NCBI GenBank assembly: GCA_019055375.1 | Contig: JAHQIW010000421.1 | Location: 28,168 to 92,167 of the forward strand | DNA length: 64,000 nucleotides | From: Parelaphostrongylus tenuis | Lineage: Eukaryota > Nematoda > Chromadorea > Rhabditida > Metastrongylidae | Direction of reading: 5' to 3' | Program-made: the position numbers and the translations under genes | Notes under the pieces: generated by a model | Database searches by the model: none | What the model was told of the DNA's origin: nothing | Seen by the model: the letters and a program-made list of their open reading frames with translations, nothing else | In this document: one piece after another, positions 43,016 to 53,765 of the stretch | Layout of the letters: every line of letters starts with the position of its first letter | Numbering within the stretch: the first letter of the stretch is position 1

Positions 43016-44760
43016 TTTATCCGCGGGCAGATGAAGAAACGAACTTTTTCGCTGGAAAGGAGTTTTCATAAGGATGTTAGTAACCAGTCAAAAAGCTGAA
43101 TCTCGGGCTGCTGCGCATCGTGGCCCTTTTTTAAAAAGGCTTTCTATAGGGCTGTAATACGCTGTAGCACTGAGAACAAAATTATTTCTCACACCCGCTG
43201 CGCCCTTCCATTTTTAACACGCGCATAATTCGCCGGAATCACGAAAAGCATAGGAACGTGTAGTGGAATTTTTGTAGTATAACAAGTATGCCTTTTTTAA
43301 AATGGAGAAAAAATTCGAACTAAATGAAAAAATTGCATTGCGCATGTTTAGCGCGCCAATGTCATCGATTAAGCGACGTATGGAATCCACGGCCAGTATC
43401 GCCTCATCCATCCTCAGCCTACGTCATGCAAACACACCAGCCAAAGAACAATGCTCGCATACGTGAAACTCTATCTTATTTTCCCTACTACACTACAGTG
43501 AAACGGTCGTTCCAAAAAGTAATCACAACGTTGGAGTTGTGGAAACTAACGCTATCGATTAAATACTTGTAAAATGACAATAAAGTTCTGCCCCATGAGA
43601 ACTATACGTGTACGAAACACAGATACTTTCTTTCTGCGCAGCGTTGCTAAAAAAGCTTTTCCAAGAAGCAAGTATGTTTTTGAATCTTTTTAGACTTGTG
43701 CTACCGAAAGATCACTAAAATTCAAGGAAAGAATCGAAAACTCTTTTAAAACGCTGAGGAACACTATGTAGTGTAGATGGAATTTATCCAGTTATCAAAG
43801 TTCATACGTTGAGCTATGTGAGATAATTCGCCGCTGCCATTGACACTGTTTCAAGGGATATGCCCACTTAAAACTTAGGACCATCACCATCTTCATATCT
43901 TTCACTTGAAATCAATGTGTAAGATACAAATTCCACTGAACCCTTTGGGAATGATGTGCATTCATTTGGATGCATAAGTATCTCCTTGAACTCGTGCTCA
44001 GATATTTTCCATCACAGTTTTGATAGTCATTCGATAGCTTGAAAATGGTGATTCCAGTAGTGTATTTGGGTCCTCTTATCACGCTGCAGCAGCAAAAAGA
44101 AAATCATGTTTCACCTTCGGCGGGCATTATTTGCTCGGCTAGGGTTCGTGAACGGCTTTCTCGTTTGACTTTTAGTGGTTGTTCGATATCACACGGGTTG
44201 ACCATTCTGAAGCCGGATTTCGTTTCTGGAAAAGCTTCCAAAGAGCACTGCAAGAGCGAAAAGAAGATTGTGCATCATAGCGGATATATTTGGCAGTGTA
44301 ATGAAAATAAAAGTTAACACCTATAGAATCTAAAGGATCGTAAAACGAGACCTCTTCTAGAAGTGTAAATTGAGAAACGTGGAAACTCTTTCGAATCAGT
44401 AGAAAAATTACTTGAATAAATAACAAAATCGATCTCTTTTTGAAACGGCAGTTGAAATCACTGCACGCAGTGCGAATCAAGAGCCGCGTGACGTCTATAC
44501 TTATTTTGATAATATTTTCTACCTCCAAAATTGTGGATACTTTTCACTATTTTAATACATCACGATTTTTCTTACATGCTCATATGCTCCTGGTGCGCGT
44601 ACCTCTCAGTGCAAAATGTAGTTTTCCTTCCCTCTTACAGCGCTCTATGAAAACCTTCTCAAAATCCAAGCCAAGTTTCCGCACCGTCGCTTTGGAAGTT
44701 ATCAAAAAAAAAAAATGATTGCAAGGCATATTGAATTTTGAGCTGTGGTTTTAAGAAAAC
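43016..44760. repeat. Foldback repeat family E, second diverged cluster
   Basis: Related to 32,365-34,040. 43,095-43,285 matches 32,365-32,640 directly (TAATTCGCCGGAA..CGAAAAGCATA..AACGTGTAGTG). 43,490-43,640 matches 33,470-33,620 inverted. 43,640-43,760 carries the CAAAAGAGCTTTT..ACTTGTGCTA unit. 44,560-44,710 matches 33,720-33,870. Boundaries are approximate. Confidence 0.55.
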
Positions 44761-44829
44761 ACTCGAAGCGAAAGTTATGATATATTGAATACACTAGCCA
44801 CGAGCAATTGAGTGTAGAACGCTCTGTGT

Positions 44830-45080
44830 CTGGTGGATTTTTCACTGGATATAGAGTGTAAAGCGTTCGTCGTCGCTAACTCTTAGTGTGGGGACTGGAG
44901 CACCCACACAGGATTGGCAAAAGACGAGAAAGTGTAACTGCCCGACTGACGAGATCGCAAGAACGAAACACGTGTATCGGGCTCTATAAGTCAGCCCGGT
45001 CCCTAGTATGAGGATTTTTTCGATTCCACTATAGTTCCAGTGAATATATGTGGGACATATGCCTTGATACGTCGTGCAAA
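44830..45080 (+). repeat. Hammerhead repeat family C copy
   Basis: Carries the near-complete ribozyme at 44,940-44,982. The neighbouring AAGAACGAAACACGTGT string is shared with 61,760-61,775 and the family C consensus. Confidence 0.6.
44940..44982 (+). ncRNA. Hammerhead ribozyme, near-intact (type I)
   Basis: A predicted self-cleaving RNA. Stem I: GCCCGA (44,940-44,945) pairs perfectly with TCGGGC (44,977-44,982). Core CTGACGA at 44,946-44,952. Stem II: GATC (44,953-44,956), loop GCAA, GAAC (44,961-44,964), with one A-A mismatch. GAAA at 44,965-44,968. Stem III: A-C (44,968-44,969) with G-T (44,974-44,975) around ACGT. The predicted cleavage follows A at 44,976. All invariant core bases are present. 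Such a short stem III usually works best as a dimer. Activity is inferred, not shown. Confidence 0.8.
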
Positions 45081-46189
45081 CTATATAGGAGTAAGTTTTT
45101 AACAATTTATAGATTTTCAACACTTACTTTTTCTACCATTCATTCATTTTTGTGTTTGTTGATTTGTTCGTCCTTGATCTCGTCACCTTGAAGTAAATTT
45201 ACAATCACGATTTGAAAAGTTGCTGCTTTTCTTAGAGATTGCTGGATGTTTCAGATCGAACAGTCTTTGCCACATTAAACTTCGATGACACATTAGATTA
45301 TCATTCGATAAATCAGTGTGAGGATATTGACCAGAGCAGTATCTTCTATTGGAACAAAAATGTTCATCGCAGCTGGAACGGTATTAAGGCATCTTTTCTA
45401 TATTGACTTAATTCCGTTTTGATTTAATGTTCTCATGAACACTTCTTTCCAGGTCCGTTTCAGCCCCTTACCCGTAGAGACATCTCGTGATCGAACACTT
45501 GATATCTTGTTAAAATTCTGATTTCATTTAGCGATAGATCAGAGTAATGAAAGCGAGTTTTTTTCCAACAACAAACGTAAAAAGTATAGAAAAAAATGGG
45601 CATTTTTTAGGTGGAATGGTGTCGTTAGGAAACTTTGAGTATAACGATTCACTTACAAGCATTTTATCAGGTCCCCCAAAATTAGTATCCAATTTCAAAC
45701 TGTCTTCAATATATCATGTCCTGACTCACAATAAAATTTATGAATCGGCCATTTACTTGGAATTATGGACTTCTGGAGGCTGTAATGTCGTTGACGGCAG
45801 TGTCAGCGTCAGCTTGGTTTCGAAACAGTTTGAAACACATTCGATTAGAATGATTTACAAGTCCAACACTGACTCAAAGCAAGTCTTTACCACAATCTGC
45901 GCTGTAGTACGCACTAGATGGAGAATCCTTAATGTAATTTGTATTCAGACTATTTACATGCATGTAGTTTTGCCTGATCACTCACCTTAAGGCAAAAGCC
46001 GGTAACAGGATAGCATATAGCTAATGTACAAATGCTACTTACTTTCGTTGTATTCTTCTTTTCGATAGCGGAATGATGATAACCTTGGTCGTGTGGCTTC
46101 TCAAGTTGATAAAGTATGACTGTAGAGTGTAAGAAGTTGAAATGGTGGCTTCATTTACGTGTAAAGATTAATCTTAGACGTCGTTCAAC
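45081..46189. other. Unassigned; one 147-codon open frame
   Basis: The plus-strand frame at 45,547-45,990 is the longest not explained by a mobile element or microsatellite. It begins MKASFFPTTNVKSI and has no signal peptide, membrane segment or motif I recognise. No upstream promoter or splice pattern supports it. Treat it as possible coding sequence at best. Confidence 0.25.
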
Positions 46190-46243
46190 GTTATTAGACT
46201 GTGGTGTAAGTTGAAAGTAACTGACCTGATATATCAATTTCTA

Positions 46244-46285
46244 CCACCCTCAGATCATTGTATAGGCTGAATATGCATTCCACCG
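46244..46285 (+). repeat. SINE family 1, small body fragment
   Basis: CTCAGATCATTGTATAGG..GAATATGCATTC matches the body of the SINE at 31,325-31,622. The tRNA-like head is absent. Confidence 0.45.
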
Positions 46286-46679
46286 TGACGTCGCTACTTG
46301 TCGCAACCAAAAGAAAAAATACGTCTCAAAATTGATTTATATTTATTGAAACAAAGCCGTAGAAACTTCTAGATTATTGCCAATCATTCACCAAACGATG
46401 TCATATTTCCTCCCAGATTTAATTGTAGAGCTTTCAAAGAATATCTTCTTACTTTCTTTTTTCGTCGAAGTTCTTTTACACGGCGAACGAGTGATTTAGC
46501 GAGAGGGTTTCATCCACGAAAATTCGAGGTATACATTAAAAGCCCCAATGAGCTATTGATATATGAGGCAGTGAATGCTGTAAAAGCATCAAAAATTTCG
46601 CAGTGTCTTAGCTTTTGAAAGTTAAAGCATCGATTGGACTCAAAGTGGGCGTAACGCCACATTTCGCTTTTCCAGAAGA

Positions 46680-46692
46680 GGGGGGGGGGGAG
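46680..46692. repeat. G homopolymer run
   Basis: About 12 G residues, prone to length errors in sequencing. Confidence 0.9.
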
Positions 46693-46803
46693 GGATTCGA
46701 CTTCTTTAGTTTGGAGTTTTGCACATGACTAAACATTTGTGGATATCTGCTTGTGTCTATGTAAATATATATAGAAATGCGTACATGTACATATGCATGC
46801 ATA

Positions 46804-46900
46804 TTTAAGCTTATGTGGCGCAGTGATCAGAGGTGCCCTGCGTCGCACGCAAGGTAGATGGCTCGATCTCGCGCTCGTGGTTCGCGAAGCCCTCCGTCTC
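46804..46900 (+). repeat. tRNA-derived SINE, family 1, head only
   Basis: TGTGGCGCAGTGATCAGAGG (box A) and GGCTCGATCTCGC (box B) match the consensus head; the body is lost beyond about 46,900. Confidence 0.7.
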
Positions 46901-47045
46901 TTTTGCGTCGGTTGGCTGCAAGGCCTAAACATGTGTATTGTACTTCAGAAGTGTTTATAAAAGACCTCATAAAATGCTTTAAAAAAGTACGTTGTCAGGT
47001 TATATTGTTTTGAGCGAGGTCTAAAAAAGAAGTCAAATTTGAAGG
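46901..47045. other. Family C-like remnant
   Basis: TAAAAGACCTCATAAAATGC and TGTTTTGAGCGAGGTCT resemble the distal part of family C copies (compare 53,735-53,765). No ribozyme core is left. Confidence 0.35.
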
Positions 47046-47127
<82 letters not shown>

Positions 47128-47255
47128 TTGTGTATGTACATATATAATATAAACGTATATCTACACATGTGTATATATTACACATGTACATGAACTTATA
47201 TATGGATGTATATGTATGTACACATATATCATATATATATATATATATATATTAA
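47046..47255. repeat. Long TA microsatellite
   Basis: About 80 bp of nearly pure TA (47,046-47,125), followed by TACATA-type and a second pure tract to 47,252. The longest simple repeat in the window. Confidence 0.95.
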
Positions 47256-48007
47256 ATGTTTGTTTGTTTGTAACATCATAGCACGGCTAAGAGCGGTTGG
47301 ATAAGTAGAGTTCTTGTTAGTCATACATTGTATAGAAGTTGTTCATCTCTTGGAAATATGTAAAGGCAAAGTTTTTTTGTAGGTTCTCGATCATATCACA
47401 TCCACGAATTTGATAGCTGACTGCTTGTCATCTAGCAAATTCCAGACAGGTCCTTGCCAAGTCACTAGGGCCCACGATGTCTTTTCAATATTATTCTTCG
47501 GAGTTATTTCAGTGACATAATTTTTCTTGTTATAAAATTAGAATACTGCTCATAATGTCATTATGTCTACATGGTGGATATTGATACCATCGAGTAAGGG
47601 ATCTTAACAAATGTACATGGATTTATCTCGCTTACAGAGTGCATGACAAATAGACGTGTTCTCTACTGATTTCTTTTTCAGTTTATTAGTATTAACTCAG
47701 CTTTGAGCTCTATAATCTCTTTATAGATTGACAGCATAATTGTCGCTTCCTTGCTGTTGTTCACTATTATATCGGTGGTCTTTTCGACTGCACCTTTTTC
47801 GTGAAATGTCGCGAACAAAGACTATTGGTGTTTAGCCATCAACGAGTAGTGCGTTTGCTAACACTATCAGCACTTCGTAAAAATTACGAGGCACTGACTT
47901 CAAACTGAGTCGATCTTCAGTAGTTCTCAACGCTCATTGGTAGCTTAGAAATGCGCCAAGCATTCGTCTCCAATTTTTAGCTTGGCTACCGACTTATCGA
48001 GTTAGTG
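47256..48007. other. No gene recognised
   Basis: No open frame of note. Confidence 0.4.
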
Positions 48008-48155
48008 CTGCTATCCTCCTAGACAAGTTTGGTACCAGTCCACTGACTCAGGAGGAACGGAAGGCTTAGTGAGCTTAAGCACGATGTCGAATTATCGACT
48101 ATCTAATAATCGATCATGTGCGTCGCAAAGCTCCTCTAACCACTGCGCTACACGC
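48008..48155 (-). repeat. tRNA-derived SINE, family 1, diverged
   Basis: Minus strand: the ends match (AACCACTGCGCTACACGCG is the reversed box A; TCCTCCTAGACAAGTTTGGTAC is the body), while the box B region has decayed. Confidence 0.6.
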
Positions 48156-49564
48156 GTTCTACAATTTGTGGTAATAAACAGGAAAAGTCCTATATAATGA
48201 TCTAAAAATTCCCGAATTTTTGACTGGAAAAGTATGAATTGGTTAGGAAGATTGAATTCTCAACACTATAGGGTTGTTTAAGCTCGAAAGTTTGAAGGAT
48301 TATAAATCGGGATTGCCTACTTCGATTAACCTTACTTCTAATAGTCTACTACGCTTTTGTGAGGGTAAGACTCTGGTCTACTCTTCTGTGACTGTTAGGA
48401 GGAGTTTCTGTATGGAACTGCAGTCTGTATCAAAATGTTCCACCACTTAGTTTATCTAATCTGGCAAGCCATTTAACATCTGCAGTTTGAAACTTTGCTC
48501 AAAATAAGCATAATGATTTCATGAGAGCCCACGAGTAATCTGCTTTTGTTTTCTGCTTGGAAACAACCAAATGGGAGGCGAACCTTTGAAAAGTTGTGCC
48601 CCTTGAGCACTTAAGCATTTCCTTGAATGCTTTCTTCAAGGCTCAGGTCTAAAAGGCCACAATACTCCACTAACATTGAAAATCGTTGTCTTGTGATTTT
48701 TGAACAAGCGGAATCTTCTGAGCAGCTGTCGAGAGACTAATGGTGTTAGCTGGGTGACATTCATTGTGATTGCCTTTTGTGCACCAATTTTGAAGAAAAA
48801 AACGTTTACCTTATCAGATGTTTCAATATGGTATCTTTCAGATTAATAAACATTTTAGATGTAAAGTTATAAATCAACTGATAGCTCAGGATTATGACAT
48901 TTGTGCTTCAGGAGGGCTCACATCAAAGTTTGTTAGTTTGATTTGATAGTTCACTAGTTTTAAGTGTATTCATTTGATAAGAAAAGTGCTCACCTCCTTT
49001 TAATTATTAGGTGACGATGGATTGTTACACGCTATTGCAATAGGTCTGGCTTGCCCATGATTGTATGGTGTTTATACCATGCTCTTTCTCGACAATGGTG
49101 ATCTCATGTTAGAATTCCACGGCGTAAGCATATGCTAGAAGTGTATCATTCAAGTGTACCGTTGTTTAACGACAAGATTTGTTAGCGGAGTTATATTATC
49201 TTACTTTGATTTAGATCAACTTCCATGTTGTGGGCCTACGGCTCCGTGATTCGGTTGGCATCGTGCCATGTGGTGGAGTTAATCGACATTGGTCACCCTC
49301 GTTACAGAGGAATTACGACGTTCCACAAGAAGGTGAAATCAGAAGACGTCGTGGGGGATTCGAGTCCCTATGTAACGGGATTGGTTCGATTTCTTACCAG
49401 TAAAGTTTCTTTTATATATTTATTAATTTAGACGGAAATCTATCTAGCAGTCTGGATTCATCAGTATTAACGAGATGATATAAATGTTTGCAGGTAAGAG
49501 TTTGTGTAGACTTCTATTTGGAGCATCTTCATTACATTGCACCTCGTCGTAGAGATATCTTAGA
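48156..49564. other. No gene recognised
   Basis: A 68-codon frame at 49,225-49,431 includes a box B-like GGATTCGAGTCCC near 49,357, so it may be a decayed tRNA-like element and not coding. Confidence 0.35.
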
Positions 49565-49862
49565 TAAAAAGGATAAAGCTCTCGGCGTTGGTCAATCCCT
49601 GAGGGATGCGCCATGCATTCGACTTCAATTTTTAACTTCGTTTGAGGTGACTGAATGCATATCTGGCCTTTACAATGACTCGCGGTGGCCTCCCGCTGAA
49701 CCGAGTCAAAGCTGCTTATCCTCCCAGACAAGTCTGAGACCTGTCTGGTACCAATTTACCGACCCCGGAGGGATGGATGGCTTGGTGAGCCATGAGCGCG
49801 AGATCGAACCATTGACCTCGTGTGCGACGCAGAGCACCTCTAACCACTGCGCCACATGCGCT
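49565..49862 (-). repeat. tRNA-derived SINE, family 1, full copy
   Basis: Minus strand: box A (reverse complement at 49,844-49,854) and box B (reverse complement at 49,800-49,810) both fit the polymerase III consensus. The body and the GGCGCATCCCTCAGGGATTG end are intact. It has an insertion of about 45 bp in the body compared with 51,411-51,650. The frames across it on both strands are by-products. Confidence 0.85.
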
Positions 49863-50009
49863 CGTCTAAATCTTAGATACTTACACAATAATTGATACAC
49901 AGGAGTCACCATACGTAGCCACAGTGAGTTCTGACCACTAGCTCCAAATTGCGGAAAACCGCTCACAAGACTGCACTACGCTGAAGCCTATTTGTTCGTT
50001 TCGTTTTTC

Positions 50010-50905
50010 GGTTCTTTCTGATTAGGAGGAAACAAATGAAAAAGCGACCTCAATTGGTAGAGAGGAATTTTTTACAAAATTGTCAGTAACCATTTGAAAG
50101 CTGAGACTTGAGGTTACAGCCTTAAGTCGTCGCTTTTTCAAAACACTCATTTATAACGTTGTAACATTCAAAATAAATCATGTTTCCTAAAGAGAGGTGT
50201 TTTTTTTCTCAACTCGCTTATATTTCGCTGGACAAAACTTTCCTTAGAGTGCTAGTACTCAATCGATAGCACAAGCTTCAACGAATTCAAAAATATGGTT
50301 CTTTTTTGAGAAGCTCTTTTGATGTTTTGAACTCCTCCGATCCTTGACTTGTGCTTTGAGCCTCACCGAACAGACATTATTTTTCGATTATTAGTAATCA
50401 ACTGATAAGGTGAGGCTTTCTGATTCTAGCAATATGCTTATTTTCTGGAAATTTGGTTTATCAGGGAAAATAAGATCGAGTTCTATTTCTTTGACACGTT
50501 TTTCTGCCGTTTATTCGATAAGGCAACGACTGTGTCGGGGGTGAGATGAGTCAATATGATCAATTTATCGTTTTTCAACTGGGAATTTTTTTTCTTCGCT
50601 TAAGAAACCCAGATAAAACGATTGGATAAGATACTATGAAAATTTCTTTGCACATTGATTTGCTTTCGACTTCCAACGAGTTGTACGCATGATGAAAATC
50701 AAGGCGAAAGGCGAGTGTAAAACATAATTCTTGGTTTAGATGCTACAGCGTTACAAAGGCACGTTTCGAAAATTGGCAAATGCAGCGGTAACCTTAAGTC
50801 TCAGCTTTCGAATGGTAACTAACCCTTCAATGAAAAGTTCCTCTCTAGCGAATGAGATCTGTTTTTCATTTGTACTTCTAACCAGAAAGAACCGTTTTTC
50901 TTACT
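50010..50905. mobile_element. Foldback repeat family E, compact element with inverted arms
   Basis: Arms of about 195 bp (50,010-50,200 and 50,705-50,905) are inverted matches: GGTTCTTTCTG..AACAAATGAAAAA at the left against TTTTTCATTTG..CAGAAAGAACC at the right. Inside are the CTTGTGCTA..CAAAAGAGCTTTT unit (inverted) and a stretch shared directly with 57,540-57,900. No transposase is encoded, so this is a non-autonomous foldback or MITE-like element. A 68-codon frame at 50,740-50,946 lies in the arm and is not a gene. Confidence 0.7.
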
Positions 50906-51410
50906 TTTTTACAAAGAACGTTAGGAGTCTCTATTTCAGGATATGAGACGTTTTTACCTCTGTTCACTTCGTCTGCGCTAACATGGGTTTGCGCTGTTCT
51001 TTCCCCTAATTCGCTTCAGATTGTTGTTAGAGGCAAGAAGGGCTCAGCTGTGATGCGGATTGATGTGGAACCCACGAGAAGGTGGTTTTTTTCATCCCTA
51101 CTGTCATGAGTGGTTTTTGTTTACGAACATGATTATAACAATCTCATAATATTACAAACATCCATTTTTATTTACAGCTTCTTTGACCGGCGATTCGTGT
51201 GATGTTAGGCCGACACCTTATAAATTCCCATATTCTTCTGCTCGAGTTATGGATACTGCAATTACTATCGGGAAATCACGGTATTCTCAGCATATTTCTT
51301 TACTTGTCGATCTTTACCTTTATTACACAGTTCACATTTCGACGTCCACCGAAGAACTCTGCTGTACGTAGTCTGTGTAATAATTTGCATCTACGGTTCG
51401 TATTTTACTT

Positions 51411-51650
51411 ATAAAGCATAAAGCTCTCGGCTTTGATCAATCCCTGAGGGATGCACTATGCGCATATCTGCTTTACAATAACTCGCGGTGGTCTCCCGTT
51501 GAAGCGAGTCAGTGCTGCTTATCCTCCCAGACAAATCTGAGACCAGTCTGGTAACAATTCACCGACTCCGGAGGGATGCATGGCTTAGTCAGCCATGAGC
51601 GCGAGATCGAGCCATTGACCTCGTGTGTGACGCAGAGCACCTCTGACCTC
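51411..51650 (-). repeat. tRNA-derived SINE, family 1 (left member of an inverted pair)
   Basis: Minus-strand copy with readable box B (GGCTCGATCTC) but a broken box A, ending head-to-head against the copy at 51,655. Confidence 0.85.
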
Positions 51651-51654
51651 TTAT

Positions 51655-51925
51655 AGAGCGCATGTGGCGCAGTGGTTAGAGGTGCTCTGCGTCGCACAGG
51701 AGGTCAATAGTTCCATTTCGCGCTCATGACCCATCAAGTCATCCATCCCTCCGGGGGCGGCAAATTGGTGTCAGACTTGTCTCAGAGGATGAGCAGCACT
51801 GACTCCGTTCAGCGGGAGGCCACTGCGAGTCATTGTAAAGGCCAGATATGGGCATGGCGCATCCCTCAGGAATTGATCGACGCCGACAGCTTTATTCTTT
51901 TATCCTTTTTACTTCACTTATAAAG
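51655..51925 (+). repeat. tRNA-derived SINE, family 1 (right member of an inverted pair)
   Basis: Box A TGGCGCAGTGG at 51,664-51,674; box B is degraded (AGTTCCATTTC). The body and the GGCGCATCCCTCAGG end are present, followed by TTATTCTTTTATCC. With 51,411-51,650 it forms a palindrome of about 240-bp arms. Confidence 0.85.
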
Positions 51926-53579
51926 TTGACTTAAGTCCGCGTAGATGTTACAAAATGACCCATTTTCCCCATTAAATCACTGTCGTGAAGCTAATGACGA
52001 CATACTCATAACGTTTTGTCGCGAATCCATCACTATCGCTAAACCTTTCCTAATCCTTTTGTTCCCAGACTGACTGTCTTACCTAGACCATGTTCAGTTG
52101 AGGTAACATTCGGTGTTATCATGAAGGACACTGCTCATTCCAGTCATTGTCAGCTGTATATAGCATTACTACAGCAGAAACTGGGCGGCGAAACTGATTC
52201 AGTAAACTGTGAATATTCTGATAGTGTATGTAAGAAAGTCTTGAAAAGTTCAACCTAAATTCACAAGGGGGTTAAAAATGGGATTTATTTTGGACGTTAG
52301 CTCAGTTGAATATGCTTCAATACTATTGACTTGCTCGCAGATCTCGAGTCGGTTGCACAAAGGTGCTCCCAATTAGAGGATATGCCCATCGGACCGCTTC
52401 CTCTCAAGTATCCTGTTGAGGACATCTCTGGGACTCAGAATTTAATGCAGGTGTCGCCGTGACAGATCACCCTGACCTCATAGACTGTTGCCATACTCTG
52501 CACGAATTCCTGTTCTCTGTTGATGCTGTGCGGACGACATCCAGACCGCTACCTGTGTACTTCGGTTCGTATCACTTAATCTGATATCCGCTTGTCATTA
52601 CGAGAGCTTTGCGCATGCATGTGCTGTCAGAGATTGAGTATTAAAAATGAAGTGCATTCGTCAGTCTGTGTTTAGTCGACTTTGTAGTTGACTCGTCTTC
52701 TCCGATAATTACCTCGGTCTGCGCCGAAATCAGGATTCACGTCCGCGATGTGGAATGAATAAGCGAATCAGACACAGTGAAATCGTGATCAGTGTTTTTG
52801 TTAAATATGCCGATGAAACTGACGTCAGTGGCGCATTTGTTGTTTTTTAGGTGACACTAATGCGATTGGTAATATACAATCACGTGTTGTTTACCCTATA
52901 CTTCGTTGCTCTATCTCGTTATTTGATGAACTTCCATACTATTTCGTGAACTGTCGGGAGGTTCTGCTATTCTCGAAAATAGGGCTCCTAAAGTGTCTTG
53001 GTAAAGACTTGATCAATTTCAAGTGTAATATTATAATACACCCTACTTCGATAATTACAGTGAGAATTCAACTGGCGTTTTGGGGATCTACATTTACCTT
53101 CAAACTCCTCGCCTTTGAGATTGCACTCAGAATTATCAATATATCGTTTTACAGGTATCAAATGTTCATCGATGCGAGTGTTCCTGTGCAGTGGCTTATG
53201 CCTATGGAACTATTGAGTTCGCCCCAACTTTGCGAAATTTTGCTTGTTTTATTTATCATGCTTTTTATTTCATGTTGACCTAATAAGTGATTTTACTTCG
53301 AATTTTGTTTTGTTAGCCAATGCAACTCGGTTTCTTAGTCACTAGTGTCTGTTGTGTTTAGCCCTCGTTATAGGTTCTGGAAATAGTGTTTTTTTTTCTA
53401 AGATTTCTTAGTTTCTGATCATGAAAGAGTCGTCGGTGATCTATCATTTCAAAAAAAGTTTTCGTTTGGCCCGAAAACTCTGGAACGTTATGAAAATTTT
53501 GATTATTCGATCTTCACCAAGCTGATAATTCTTCATAGTAACCACAAAGTCAGGTAATACCATCATCCTACTTTGGGTG
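51926..53579. other. No gene recognised
   Basis: Contains a TTAGCTCAGTTG box A-like string near 52,310 without a convincing box B. A 110-codon hydrophobic frame (52,946-53,278) has no receptor or transporter motif I can name. Confidence 0.35.
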
Positions 53580-53765
53580 CTTAGTTTTTACTCGGCGCCG
53601 ATTCCTCTGGATAATTTTCACCTCAAGGGATCGACGGAATCACGGGAGGGTGCTACTGATGAGTCCCAATAGGACGAAATAGGCGCCTATATAGCACTAG
53701 ACCTATGGCTCAAAACATGTAATATCCTTATCAGATCATATCATTTTGAGCGGGTCTGTAAAAAA
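53580..53765 (+). repeat. Hammerhead repeat family C copy
   Basis: Begins with GGCGCCGATTCCTCTGG, as at 37,740-37,760 (inverted) and 39,638 on. It contains the best ribozyme of the window and ends with the GAGCGGGTCTGTAAAAAA run. Confidence 0.7.
53648..53700 (+). ncRNA. Hammerhead ribozyme, intact core (type I)
   Basis: A predicted self-cleaving RNA. Stem I: GTGCTA (53,650-53,655) with TAGCAC (53,692-53,697), six pairs. Core CTGATGA at 53,656-53,662. Stem II: GTCC (53,663-53,666), loop CAATA, GGAC (53,672-53,675), perfect. GAAA at 53,676-53,679. Stem III: ATAG (53,679-53,682) with CTAT (53,687-53,690). Predicted cleavage follows A at 53,691. Every invariant core base is present. The core plus stem II closely resembles what I recall of the Schistosoma satellite hammerhead. 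Whether it is transcribed and active is inference. Confidence 0.88.

Noticed and set aside
45547..45990. 147-codon plus-strand frame
   Set aside because: Longest unexplained frame but no domain, signal peptide, splice context or second copy; in 64 kb of AT-rich DNA one such frame can occur by chance, so it is not called a gene.
51655..51725. SINE head as a functional tRNA gene
   Set aside because: The box B is damaged, the acceptor stem does not close and the same head plus a 200-bp body recurs at five other loci.
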